Shown here one piece after another: positions 7,622 through 15,951 of a stretch of DNA of 21,149 nt. The DNA comes from an uncultured Anaerovibrio sp. (lineage in GTDB: Bacteria > Bacillota > Negativicutes > Selenomonadales > Selenomonadaceae). Every line of letters begins with the position of its first letter. Within the stretch, counting starts at the first letter, position 1. Under the pieces are notes generated by a model. That model was not told the origin of the DNA, made no database searches, and saw nothing but the letters and a program-made list of their open reading frames with translations. The stretch is taken from the NCBI GenBank assembly GCA_902785445.1, contig CACZYN010000019.1, forward strand, positions 1-21,149. The letters are read 5' to 3'. The translations under genes and the position numbers were made by a program.

Positions 7622-8535
7622 TGAATATGAAACGATTGGCAACGAATTTTGCCGGAATCCAGATGGCAACACCAGTAATGGGGGCATCCGGAACCTTCGG
7701 CTTTGGCCTTGAATACAAGGATTTTTTGGATTTAAATCAGGTGGGAGCTATTATCTCCAAGGGCCTGACTCCACTGCCAAGAGCAGGTAATGAAGGGGTG
7801 CGTATTGCTGAAACTCCTGCGGGAATGCTTAACTGTATTGGGCTGGAAAACCCCGGTATTGATGTTTTTTTACGGGATATTCTTCCCAAGGTAAGAAAAG
7901 AGGCGCCTAACACAGCGTTTATTGCCAATTTCTCCGGTAGTTCCGTTGAGGACTATGGCATAATGGCTGAAAAACTGGATGTGGAGGGCGTTGACGGTAT
8001 TGAGGTGAATATTTCCTGCCCGAATGTGAAGGAAGGTGGGATTGTATTCGGTACCGATCCAAAAGCTGCGGCTGCTGTTACCAAAGAGGTAAAGTCCCAC
8101 ACCAGTAAACCGGTTATTGTAAAGCTGTCACCTAATGTTACGGATATTACCCTAATGGCCAAGGCGGTGGAGGAGGCTGGAGCGGATGCACTGGCCTTGA
8201 TCAACACTCTTACGGGCATGGTAATTGACATAAATACCTGGAAACCGCTTCTGGGGAATGTTACTGGTGGTTTGTCTGGTCCAGCGGTGAAGCCAATTGC
8301 CGTGCGGATGGTTTATCAGGTGGCTAAGGCAGTAAAAATCCCTATTCTGGGGCTGGGAGGTATTGCTACGGCCGAGGATGCCATTGAATTTTTGCTGGCT
8401 GGGGCCAGTGCGGTGGCGGTAGGTGCCGAGAATTTTGTTCATCCGGATGCGGTAGTTCGGGTGGCTGAAGGCATTGATGCGTATCTGGAAAAGCGGGGTA
8501 TTGGCCACGTTTCCGAGTTAGTGGGAAAAGCTTGA
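7621..8535 (+). CDS. pyrD: Dihydroorotate dehydrogenase B, catalytic subunit (class 1B)
   Basis: This 304-residue FMN enzyme oxidises dihydroorotate to orotate with PyrK as electron carrier. The early PVMGASGTFGFG segment, K47 in SKGLT, the catalytic base C133 in VNISCPNVKEGG (cysteine, as in class 1 enzymes) and the FMN phosphate-binding region GLGGIATAEDA and GASAVAVG near the C terminus are all present. The ATG at 7621 overlaps the pyrK stop by one base. The same frame stays open further upstream inside pyrK, but those starts would add residues with no counterpart in the family. Together with pyrK it makes the NAD+-linked class 1B enzyme typical of Gram-positive relatives. Confidence 0.96.
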   Translation: MNMKRLATNFAGIQMATPVMGASGTFGFGLEYKDFLDLNQVGAIISKGLTPLPRAGNEGVRIAETPAGMLNCIGLENPGIDVFLRDILPKVRKEAPNTAFIANFSGSSVEDYGIMAEKLDVEGVDGIEVNISCPNVKEGGIVFGTDPKAAAAVTKEVKSHTSKPVIVKLSPNVTDITLMAKAVEEAGADALALINTLTGMVIDINTWKPLLGNVTGGLSGPAVKPIAVRMVYQVAKAVKIPILGLGGIATAEDAIEFLLAGASAVAVGAENFVHPDAVVRVAEGIDAYLEKRGIGHVSELVGKA

Positions 8536-8638
8536 ATTTAACGATGACATAATATAAAATGTATGGGTATGTTTTAGCAGAGCCCAAGCTTTATATTGGG
8601 CTGGAGAATTTGCAATATGATTAGTGGAGGAATAAACT

Positions 8639-10252
8639 TTGTCACAGTTGACTGATGAAATAAAGAGACGGCGTACCTTCGCCATAATATCCCACCCGGA
8701 TGCCGGTAAAACTACCCTTACAGAGAAGCTGCTTTTGTACGGAGGTGCCATTCATCTGGCAGGTTCCGTTAAGTCCAGAAAGACGGCTCATCATGCGGTA
8801 TCTGACTGGATGGAGATAGAGAAACAGCGTGGTATTTCCGTAACTTCTTCAGTTTTGCAGTTTAATTACGGGGATTATTGTATCAATATCCTTGATACCC
8901 CAGGGCATCAGGACTTTTCGGAGGATACCTATCGTACTCTTATGGCGGTAGACAGCGCCGTAATGATTATTGATGTTGCCAAGGGTGTCGAGGCACAGAC
9001 CAAGAAGCTCTTTAAAGTCTGCAAACAGCGGGGAATTCCGATTTTCACCTTTGTAAATAAGCTGGACCGTTTCGGTAAGGCACCAATTGATTTGATGGAC
9101 GAGCTGGAAAATGTATTGGGCATTCGCTCCTATCCGATGAACTGGCCTATTGGTACTGATGGCAAGTATTTTGGCGTTTATGACCGCCAGAAGAAGCAAA
9201 TTGAGCTCTTTGAGGACGATACTTCCCATGGTCAGAATACCCGTGCTTCGGTTACTGGTTCCTTGGATGATCCGGAGTTCGCTGAAATGCTGGGCCAGGA
9301 AGCACATCAGACCTTGATGGATGATATTGAGCTGTTGGATATGGCCGGTGAGGACTTTGATTTGGAGAAGGTGGCCAGAGGCGAGCTGACACCAATGTTC
9401 TTTGGTTCGGCAATGACTAACTTTGGTGTGCAGAATTTCCTGGAGGAATATTTAAAGCTGGCACCGGAGCCACAGGCAAGAAAATCCTCTGATGGCCTTA
9501 TTAAGCCAGAGGATGAGAAATTTTCCGCCTTTGTATTTAAAATTCAGGCTAACATGAATCCTGCTCATCGGGACAGATTGGCCTTTATTCGCATTTGCTC
9601 TGGTAAATTTGAGCGGGGCATGAGCGTGTATCATGAGCGGTCCGGTAAGCCGATCAAGTTGGCCCAGCCACAGCAGTTTATGGCTCAAGATCGTCAGATT
9701 GTTGAGGAAGCCTATCCAGGGGATATTGTGGGACTCTTTGATCCGGGAATATTTGGTATAGGTGATACTTTGTGCGATAGTTCCCATAAGTTTGAATACG
9801 AAGCATTCCCTGTATTTCCACCAGAGAAGTTTGCCCGTATTCAGGCCAAGGATACTATGAAGCGCAAGCAATTTGTCAAGGGTGTTGAACAGCTCACCCA
9901 GGAGGGGGCTATTCAGCTCTTCCAGCAGGCTGGCGCTGGTACAGAGTCCTTTATTGTGGGAACTGTAGGTACCTTGCAGTTTGAAGTGCTGGAATATCGT
10001 CTGAAGAATGAATACGGCGTGGATATTATAATGAACATGCAGCCATATGAGGTGGCTCGCTGGATGACCTTTAATGATGGTCGGGAGGTCACTCCGGCCA
10101 GCCTTAGGGGCGCAGATAGAGGTATGTTTGTTTATGACCGGCGGGAGAATCCGGTATTGTTGGTAAACAATGAATGGGCTTTAGGCTGGATTACGGATAA
10201 TAACCCGGATTTGGAGCTGCACACGGTACCGGTGGACCGCAAGGAAGTATAG
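8639..10252 (+). CDS. prfC: Peptide chain release factor 3 (RF3)
   Basis: RF3 is a translational GTPase that recycles class I release factors from the ribosome after peptide release. At 537 residues it is close to the usual 530. The G1 loop HPDAGKTT (19-26), the G3 motif DTPGH (86-90) and the G4 motif NKLD (140-143) are intact, followed by the domain II and III regions typical of RF3, including QFVKGVEQLTQEGAIQLF and VGTLQFEVLEYRL. The start is TTG at 8639, with GTGGAGG 8 bases upstream. A weak promoter-like pair (TTGAAT at 8532, TATAAA at 8553) lies at the end of pyrD. It leads a run of closely spaced genes that ends with polC. Confidence 0.96.
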   Translation: MSQLTDEIKRRRTFAIISHPDAGKTTLTEKLLLYGGAIHLAGSVKSRKTAHHAVSDWMEIEKQRGISVTSSVLQFNYGDYCINILDTPGHQDFSEDTYRTLMAVDSAVMIIDVAKGVEAQTKKLFKVCKQRGIPIFTFVNKLDRFGKAPIDLMDELENVLGIRSYPMNWPIGTDGKYFGVYDRQKKQIELFEDDTSHGQNTRASVTGSLDDPEFAEMLGQEAHQTLMDDIELLDMAGEDFDLEKVARGELTPMFFGSAMTNFGVQNFLEEYLKLAPEPQARKSSDGLIKPEDEKFSAFVFKIQANMNPAHRDRLAFIRICSGKFERGMSVYHERSGKPIKLAQPQQFMAQDRQIVEEAYPGDIVGLFDPGIFGIGDTLCDSSHKFEYEAFPVFPPEKFARIQAKDTMKRKQFVKGVEQLTQEGAIQLFQQAGAGTESFIVGTVGTLQFEVLEYRLKNEYGVDIIMNMQPYEVARWMTFNDGREVTPASLRGADRGMFVYDRRENPVLLVNNEWALGWITDNNPDLELHTVPVDRKEV

Positions 10253-10301
10253 TCGGTTTTGGTGGATGCCAGCAGGGCATTCCAGAATAGGATGGTAACA
10301 A

Positions 10302-11519
10302 GTGGCTAATTTTTATATTGATTATGAAAATGTTCATAATGAGGGCTTAACAGGGATTGAAAGCCTTGTGTCCACGGATATAGTTTATCTGTTTTACAGC
10401 GATAAGGCCGATACCCTGAAAATCGACGTGGTGCAGAAAATAATGCAGACCCAGGGGGTAATTAAATTCATGAAAATCGAAAATGGCGTGGAAAACGCCT
10501 TGGATTTTCAGCTGATTACCGCCCTTATCTGTGATTATTCGGAGGATAATAACTACTATATTATCAGCCGGGATAAAGGCTATGATGCGGCCATCGCCAT
10601 GGCTCAGAAGCGGGACCGGAAAACAATTTTCCGTTGCAAGGATATCAATATGGCTTTAAAGCATCAGAATAACGAGGCTATTGATGAAAGCGATCAGGAC
10701 GTCATTATCGAGATAGATACTGATGATAATATTACAGCTGAACCGGTAATGGCAAACAAGCAGGCTGTTTCCCCAGTTAATGAGGAGAAAACAGCTGAAA
10801 TGCCGGATAGTCAGGAAAAGACCGCTGATACCTCCGAGACAATTTCCGGGGATGAAAAAACCAAGCGGGCTTATCAGTCCATCTGCACGAAAATCCTTAA
10901 TACCATTAAGATTAATCACAAGATTTTGATTAACTACCGTCAGGCAGAGCATATTTACAAGGCTCTGCAGGATTCCACCACCAAGATGGAATTTTACCAT
11001 ATGCTGAATAAGCTGATGGGCCGTAAAGAGGGCGGTGACCTTTACAAGAAGATAAAGGCCATCTACAAGGTGCTGCGGGGCATCTATAAGGCTTCGGTTA
11101 CAGCTACGGAAATGGCAGAGGAGGCAACCTCTTCTGCAGCCTTGGATAACCAGTCCGCTGAAGTTCGGGAGATTAATCTTGAGGGCGTGGACTGCGAACG
11201 GGATATGATTGAAATCGTTATGGAAGCCCTGTCCGAGGAAGCCCTTTCCGGGGAAGATGTGGAGGCAGAAGCAGCAGCTATTGTGGCCGCTGTGAAGCTG
11301 GAAGCCAATGCCCAGGGAGCAAACAAGGGGAAGGATAATTCTGTAAAGACCAGTAAGAAGGGCAATGGTACACGTACCACTCGTTCGAAGCCGGCCCGGT
11401 CCAGAACCCATAACGCTAATACTAATTCCCGTACCTCCAACAATCGCACGGCCGGGCGTCCACGTCGTGGCCGACCAGCCAAGAAAAAAACGCAAGAGGA
11501 TGAGTCGAAGAAAGATTAA
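10302..11519 (+). CDS. NYN/PIN-like domain protein with helical domain and AT-hook tail
   Basis: This 405-residue protein begins with a probable NYN/PIN-like nuclease fold (about 1-120). Acidic residues sit where the family places its metal ligands: D7 (with N10, in IDYENV), D68 (in ALDFQLITAL) and D91 (in IISRDKGYDAA). An acidic linker (125-185) leads to a basic helical domain (about 188-265, with INYRQAEHIYKAL and FYHMLNKLMG), then an acidic, Ala/Glu-rich stretch, and finally a Lys/Arg/Ser/Thr/Asn-rich tail (341-405). That tail carries GRPRRGRPAKKK (385-396), an AT-hook-like sequence. An RNA or DNA nuclease tethered to nucleic acid is a fair inference. The GTG start has AGGATGG about 8 bases upstream. 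It lies 49 bases after prfC and 31 before the deaminase gene. Substrate and role are unknown. Confidence 0.75.
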   Translation: MANFYIDYENVHNEGLTGIESLVSTDIVYLFYSDKADTLKIDVVQKIMQTQGVIKFMKIENGVENALDFQLITALICDYSEDNNYYIISRDKGYDAAIAMAQKRDRKTIFRCKDINMALKHQNNEAIDESDQDVIIEIDTDDNITAEPVMANKQAVSPVNEEKTAEMPDSQEKTADTSETISGDEKTKRAYQSICTKILNTIKINHKILINYRQAEHIYKALQDSTTKMEFYHMLNKLMGRKEGGDLYKKIKAIYKVLRGIYKASVTATEMAEEATSSAALDNQSAEVREINLEGVDCERDMIEIVMEALSEEALSGEDVEAEAAAIVAAVKLEANAQGANKGKDNSVKTSKKGNGTRTTRSKPARSRTHNANTNSRTSNNRTAGRPRRGRPAKKKTQEDESKKD

Positions 11520-11550
11520 TTATCTAGTATAGAATCAAGGACTGTGGAAA

Positions 11551-12015
11551 ATGGATTACATGTTGGAAGCCAAAAAGGAAGCGGATAAAAATCTCACACT
11601 TAATGAGGGGGGACCCTTTGGGGCGGTTATTGTGAAAAATGGCCAGATAGTGGGCCGTGGTCACAATAAAGTGCTGAAGAATAATGATCCTACCTGTCAT
11701 GCGGAAATGGAAGCCATTCGCGACGCGTCCCAAAAGCTTGGGACCCATGATTTGGCTGGGACAGAGCTTTATACGAGCTGTTATCCCTGCCCAATGTGTT
11801 TAAGTGCAGCTATCTGGGCCAATATCCATAAGATATACTTTGGCAATACTGCTGAAGACGCGGCGGATATTGGTTTTAAGGATGAAAAAATCTATGATTT
11901 TATAAAAGGTAATTGCCAGGATAAAGAGCTGGTGGAGCTGACCCTGCTGGACCGTGATAAAACCATCGAGACTTTTGCGAATTTTGCTCAAAAATCGGAT
12001 AAAGAATTGTATTAA
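11551..12015 (+). CDS. guaD: Nucleoside/guanine deaminase-like zinc enzyme
   Basis: This 154-residue protein belongs to the cytidine/deoxycytidylate deaminase-like fold and most resembles guanine deaminase of the B. subtilis GuaD type, which hydrolyses guanine to xanthine and ammonia. The zinc site is complete: H50 with catalytic E52 (CHAEME) and C80 and C83 (PCPMC). The C-terminal portion, with DAADIGFKDEKIYDFI and ending in FANFAQKSDKELY, fits GuaD better than the tRNA adenosine deaminase TadA, which lacks it. Length is also close to GuaD (156). AAGGA precedes the ATG. It lies between the NYN protein and polC with about 30 bases on each side, so it is probably co-transcribed. The exact base or nucleoside substrate is not certain. 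Confidence 0.8.
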   Translation: MDYMLEAKKEADKNLTLNEGGPFGAVIVKNGQIVGRGHNKVLKNNDPTCHAEMEAIRDASQKLGTHDLAGTELYTSCYPCPMCLSAAIWANIHKIYFGNTAEDAADIGFKDEKIYDFIKGNCQDKELVELTLLDRDKTIETFANFAQKSDKELY

Positions 12016-12044
12016 TCGAAAATTTCAGGGGTAAGGTCTCGGAT

Positions 12045-14504
12045 ATGACAGAAAAATTATGTATAGTCCCAAAGAATAGCCGTATGTTGTCTGAATTAGC
12101 GATGGGGATGGCTATTAATACTGACGAAGAAAAGCTGCTGAAGGGCGGCTTTATTCGTCATGTGGAAATTTCTCTGGCTACCAATACCTGGGAGATTTTG
12201 GTGTGGACTATGCCGGAAATAGCCGATGATTTATTGAATCGGGTAGCGGATTTTGTAGCGAAAAAAAATAAGGTGGCCAAGGTAATTATTTACCAGACTG
12301 CCATGAAATTAAATAAGATTGTGGAGCAGAACTGGGAAAAGCTGGTGTCCTATGCCGTTAAGGAAAACCAGGGAGCCAGGCATGTACTCCTGAATTCCAA
12401 CCGCATTTACAATGATGATAATATTCTTTTGCAGGTTCACGGGGACTTCAGTAAGTATTTACTGGAGGAGTATGATATTTTCACCAAGCTCCGGGAAGCG
12501 GCCATAAAGATAATTGGGTATCCTATTCGACTGGACTGCCAGGCGGTATTTGAGGAAATTGAAGTATCGGTGCAAAACGAAGTCTATGAGACTAAGGAAT
12601 ACAAGGCTGCCTTGGAGGCGGCACAGGCTCCTGCACCGAAGCCGGCCCAGGGGGGCGGCGGTAATGGCAGCTTTAGCCCAAGTGCACCTGCCTCTGGTGG
12701 GGGCGGCGCCAAACCGCCAACCAGAACTCGGCGGGCAGCTGTTCCTATTGGTGATGACGATAGTCCGCTGGTTTATGGTAACAGCATTATTGGCGAAATT
12801 ACGCCTATTTCGGAAATCGAAGGTGAAATGAAGGATGTGGTGGTACAGGGTACCATTGCCGGAGTAGATGGCCGTAGTTTCCAGACTACAAATTTACTCC
12901 TGTTTGCTGTTGCGGATAATACAGAGGGTATCAACTGTAAGGCCTTTTTGAAGGAAACAGAGGGCTATGAAAAGGTTCTGGGTCGTCTGAAAAAGGCTGC
13001 CAAGGGTGGTGGGACCATAAAGATTAAGGGTTCTGCCCGTTACGATAAATACGATAATGACTACGTATTTTTTGCTGACAGTGTACTGTTGGTGGATGTG
13101 GAAACCCGTAAGGACAATGCGGAGGAAAAACGGGTAGAGCTTCATTGTCACACCACCATGAGTAATATGGATGCGGTGGCTTCGGCCAGCAGCCTGATTA
13201 ATACGGCTGTGAAGTGGGGGTGGCCGGCTATTGCCATTACGGATCACGGCGTTGTTCAGGCCTTCCCGGAAGCCATGGAAAAGGTATTTGGCCGTAAACC
13301 ACTGGATATAAAGATTATCTACGGCGTGGAAGGATACCTGGTAGGGGAGGATTACGAGCAAAAGCGGGCAAATCACATAATTTTGCTGGCGAAAAATCCC
13401 AATGGTCTGCGCAATCTCTATAAGCTGATAACCATGGCTCATCTGCGCTTTTTCCATCGTACTCCGCGATTGCCACGGCAGCTTATTCAGGAGTATCGGG
13501 AAGGGCTGATTATTGGTTCCGCCTGTGAAGCTGGGGAGCTTATCCGGGCTATTGTGGCAGAACAGAGTGAGGAAGAACTGCTAAAAATAGCTGATTTCTA
13601 CGATTATCTGGAAATTCAGCCTATTGGCAACAATGAATTCCTGGTAAGAAGTGATGATTTTCCGAATATAAAGGACGATAATGACCTTATTAAGATAAAT
13701 TTAAAGGTGGCGGAGCTGGCCAAGAAGTTAAATAAGCCTTTGATTGCCACCTGTGATGTACATTTTCTCAATCCGGAGGACCAGATTTATCGGGCTATTC
13801 TCATGAAGGGCAAGGGCTTTGATGATGCTGATTTGCAGCCGCCGTTGTATCTCCGGACTACGGAGGAAATGTTGGCAGAATTCCAGTATCTAGGTGAGGA
13901 AGCAGCCTATGAGGCTGTGGTGACTAATCCGAGAAAAATCGCGGAAATGTGCGAGAAATTTAAGCCGATTCCTGATGAGCTGTATTCGCCGATGATTCCA
14001 GGGGCGGACGAGGAAATAACCTCCATGACCTACAACAAGGCCAAGAGTATGTACGGTGAGGTGTTGCCGGAAATCGTTCAGGCCCGTATCGATCAGGAAC
14101 TTAAGCCGATTATTGCCCACGGCTTCTCGGTGTTGTATTTGATTGCCCATAAGCTGGTGCGCAAGTCCAATTTGGACGGTTATTTGGTAGGTTCCCGAGG
14201 TTCTGTAGGTTCCTCCTTTGTGGCTACCATGACAGACATTACCGAGGTAAATCCGTTGCCGCCTCATTGGCGGTGCCCACATTGCAAGCACAGTGAGTTT
14301 ATTACCGATGGCTCCTATGGCTGTGGCTATGACCTGCCGGATAAGGATTGTCCGATTTGTGGCACCAATATGATCAAGGACGGTCATGAAATTCCGTTTG
14401 CGGTGTTCCTGGGCTTTGATGGTGATAAGGTTCCAGATATAGACTTGAACTTCTCCGGGGAATATCAGCCGGTGGCTCATAGAGGAGCTCTTTGGCAAGG
14501 ATAA
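12045..14504 (+). CDS. polC: DNA polymerase III PolC, N-terminal fragment (frameshifted; lacks exonuclease domain)
   Basis: This is the first two-thirds of PolC, the replicative polymerase of Bacillota. In order: N-terminal domain (1-186), a low-complexity Ala/Pro/Gly linker (187-233), OB fold (about 262-352), PHP domain (about 364-575), start of the polymerase core, a zinc site (C744, C747, C769, C772) and two catalytic aspartates (D798, D800 in PDIDLNF). PHP residues H367, H369, D400, H401, E429, H444 and H573 are kept. The DEDDh exonuclease normally inserted between the equivalents of E429 and H444 is missing; only about 15 residues join them. After H812 the frame shifts and the product ends with seven unrelated residues. 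The conserved continuation resumes in another frame at 14485. Alone it lacks the third catalytic aspartate, so it should be inactive. Confidence 0.93.
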   Translation: MTEKLCIVPKNSRMLSELAMGMAINTDEEKLLKGGFIRHVEISLATNTWEILVWTMPEIADDLLNRVADFVAKKNKVAKVIIYQTAMKLNKIVEQNWEKLVSYAVKENQGARHVLLNSNRIYNDDNILLQVHGDFSKYLLEEYDIFTKLREAAIKIIGYPIRLDCQAVFEEIEVSVQNEVYETKEYKAALEAAQAPAPKPAQGGGGNGSFSPSAPASGGGGAKPPTRTRRAAVPIGDDDSPLVYGNSIIGEITPISEIEGEMKDVVVQGTIAGVDGRSFQTTNLLLFAVADNTEGINCKAFLKETEGYEKVLGRLKKAAKGGGTIKIKGSARYDKYDNDYVFFADSVLLVDVETRKDNAEEKRVELHCHTTMSNMDAVASASSLINTAVKWGWPAIAITDHGVVQAFPEAMEKVFGRKPLDIKIIYGVEGYLVGEDYEQKRANHIILLAKNPNGLRNLYKLITMAHLRFFHRTPRLPRQLIQEYREGLIIGSACEAGELIRAIVAEQSEEELLKIADFYDYLEIQPIGNNEFLVRSDDFPNIKDDNDLIKINLKVAELAKKLNKPLIATCDVHFLNPEDQIYRAILMKGKGFDDADLQPPLYLRTTEEMLAEFQYLGEEAAYEAVVTNPRKIAEMCEKFKPIPDELYSPMIPGADEEITSMTYNKAKSMYGEVLPEIVQARIDQELKPIIAHGFSVLYLIAHKLVRKSNLDGYLVGSRGSVGSSFVATMTDITEVNPLPPHWRCPHCKHSEFITDGSYGCGYDLPDKDCPICGTNMIKDGHEIPFAVFLGFDGDKVPDIDLNFSGEYQPVAHRGALWQG

Positions 14505-15849
14505 CGTATTCAGAGCCGGTTCAATTGGTACTGTGGCGGAAAAAACCGCCTATGGCTTTGTGCGAAAGTATTATGAGGAAAAGGGCCAGACCAAGCGGGA
14601 GGCTTACATAAATAAAGTAGCTATTGGCTGCAATGGGGTTAAACGAACCACTGGTCAGCATCCGGCAGGCATCATGGTTGTGCCGAGGGATATGGACGTG
14701 CATTTCTTTACGCCACTTCAGCATCCGGCCGATGACAAGACTTCAGCTACAATTACAACTCATTTCGATTATCATTCCATATCCAGTCGATTGGTTAAGC
14801 TGGATATTCTGGGCCACGATGATCCGACGGTGATAAAAATGCTGGAGGACCTTACTCATCGTGATCCAAAAACTATTCCTTTTGACGACCCGGCTACTCT
14901 TAGCCTTTTCAATTGTACCAATGCCTTGGGGGTGACGGCGGAGGAGTTGGGAGCTACTTCCGGCACCTTTGGTATTCCGGAGTTCAGAACGGATTTTACC
15001 CGGAAGATGATTGATGACACCCATCCAAGCTGCTTCTCGGATTTGGTGCGGATATCCGGTTTTTCCCATGGTACTGACGTATGGCTGGGGAATGCCCAGG
15101 ATCTTATACGGGCTGGTACCTGCACCTTGCAGAATGCAATTGCAGCCCGTGATGACATTATGATGTATCTCATGCATAATGGCGTAGAGCCCCTTTTGGC
15201 TTTTAAGACCATGGAGAAGGTGCGTAAGGGCAAGGGCATTGACCCTGATGTGGTGGAAATTCTGCGGAAAACCGGCATACCGGAGTGGTATATTGAGTCT
15301 TGCCAAAAGATTAAGTATATGTTCCCGCGGGCGCATGCTACGGCTTACGTTATGATGGCCTATCGCATTGCCTTTTGTAAGGTCCATTATCCTCTGGCCT
15401 ATTATGCAGCTTATTTCTCCATCCGAGCGGCGGCCTTTGATTCGGATATTATTTCCCGGGGCCAAAAGGCAGTGAAGGAAAAGATGGAGGAACTGGCAGC
15501 CAAGGATAAGATGGATGATAAGGAAAAGGAGCTGTATGTTGTTCTCCAGCTGGCCTGGGAGATGTACATCAGAGGGTTTACAGTCAAGAAGGTAGACCTG
15601 TATAAATCTGGGGCGGATCGTTTCCAGATGGTTACAGAGGAAAATGCTCTGTTGCCGCCATTTACGACCCTTACGGGTCTGGGCGGCGTCGATGCCAAAT
15701 CCATAGTAGAAAAACGAAAAGCCGGTCCATTTTCTTCCATAGAAAATTTGAAGAAACGCACCGGAATTACCAAAACAAGTATTGAGGCCCTCCGAGTCCA
15801 TGGCTGTCTTGATGGCATGGATGAGAGTGACCAGCTGAGCCTCTTTTAA
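14485..15849 (+). CDS. polC: DNA polymerase III PolC, C-terminal fragment (frameshifted)
   Basis: This is the rest of the PolC polymerase core. Homology resumes at 14485 with ELFGKDNVFRAG, in a frame shifted from the upstream fragment, and runs to the family's usual ending DQLSLF. It contains the third catalytic aspartate in KLDILGHDDPTV, the KRTTGQHPAG palm segment, the finger segments SGFSHGTDVWLGNAQ and KIKYMFPRAHATAYV, and the C-terminal helix-hairpin region. The first usable start codon downstream of the break is GTG at 14533, which would give 438 residues with no convincing ribosome binding site. That suggests a broken gene rather than a designed second subunit. Joined to the upstream part, the total would be about 1270 residues. 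A strong terminator follows directly. Confidence 0.92.
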   Translation, partial: ELFGKDNVFRAGSIGTVAEKTAYGFVRKYYEEKGQTKREAYINKVAIGCNGVKRTTGQHPAGIMVVPRDMDVHFFTPLQHPADDKTSATITTHFDYHSISSRLVKLDILGHDDPTVIKMLEDLTHRDPKTIPFDDPATLSLFNCTNALGVTAEELGATSGTFGIPEFRTDFTRKMIDDTHPSCFSDLVRISGFSHGTDVWLGNAQDLIRAGTCTLQNAIAARDDIMMYLMHNGVEPLLAFKTMEKVRKGKGIDPDVVEILRKTGIPEWYIESCQKIKYMFPRAHATAYVMMAYRIAFCKVHYPLAYYAAYFSIRAAAFDSDIISRGQKAVKEKMEELAAKDKMDDKEKELYVVLQLAWEMYIRGFTVKKVDLYKSGADRFQMVTEENALLPPFTTLTGLGGVDAKSIVEKRKAGPFSSIENLKKRTGITKTSIEALRVHGCLDGMDESDQLSLF

Positions 15850-15856
15850 TCAAGTG

Positions 15857-15895
15857 AAGCCTGTTCTTTCCAGTAGTTGAAAGAACAGGCTTTTT
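15857..15895 (+). terminator. Intrinsic terminator after polC
   Basis: A perfect 12-bp stem (15859-15870 pairing with 15879-15890) with an 8-base loop is followed by five T. It begins 10 bases after the polC stop and ends the prfC-NYN-guaD-polC run. Confidence 0.92.
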
Positions 15896-15951
15896 ATGGT
15901 ATGATAATTCAGTTAGAGTCTGTGATAATAATATGAAAGCGAGGCGAGAAT

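Noticed and set aside
8581..8602. Hairpin (AGCCCAA...TTGGGCT) between pyrD and prfC
   Set aside because: The stem is only 7 bp and is not followed by a T run, so I do not call it a terminator. It could still be a minor leader structure of prfC.
10656..11495. Minus-strand open frame of 279 codons within the NYN/AT-hook gene
   Set aside because: It is antisense to a gene with a good start and family features; the translation resembles no protein family and has no ribosome binding site.
14478..14490. Programmed ribosomal frameshift as the explanation of the polC break
   Set aside because: A +1 shift at the AGA codon would restore the frame, but the product would still lack about three strictly conserved residues, and there is no slippery run, downstream structure or internal Shine-Dalgarno site that I can see. 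A deletion or assembly fault is simpler.
14743..15801. Long open frame on the minus strand inside polC (352 codons)
   Set aside because: It lies fully antisense to clearly conserved PolC sequence, has no ribosome binding site or recognisable family, and is a by-product of codon bias.
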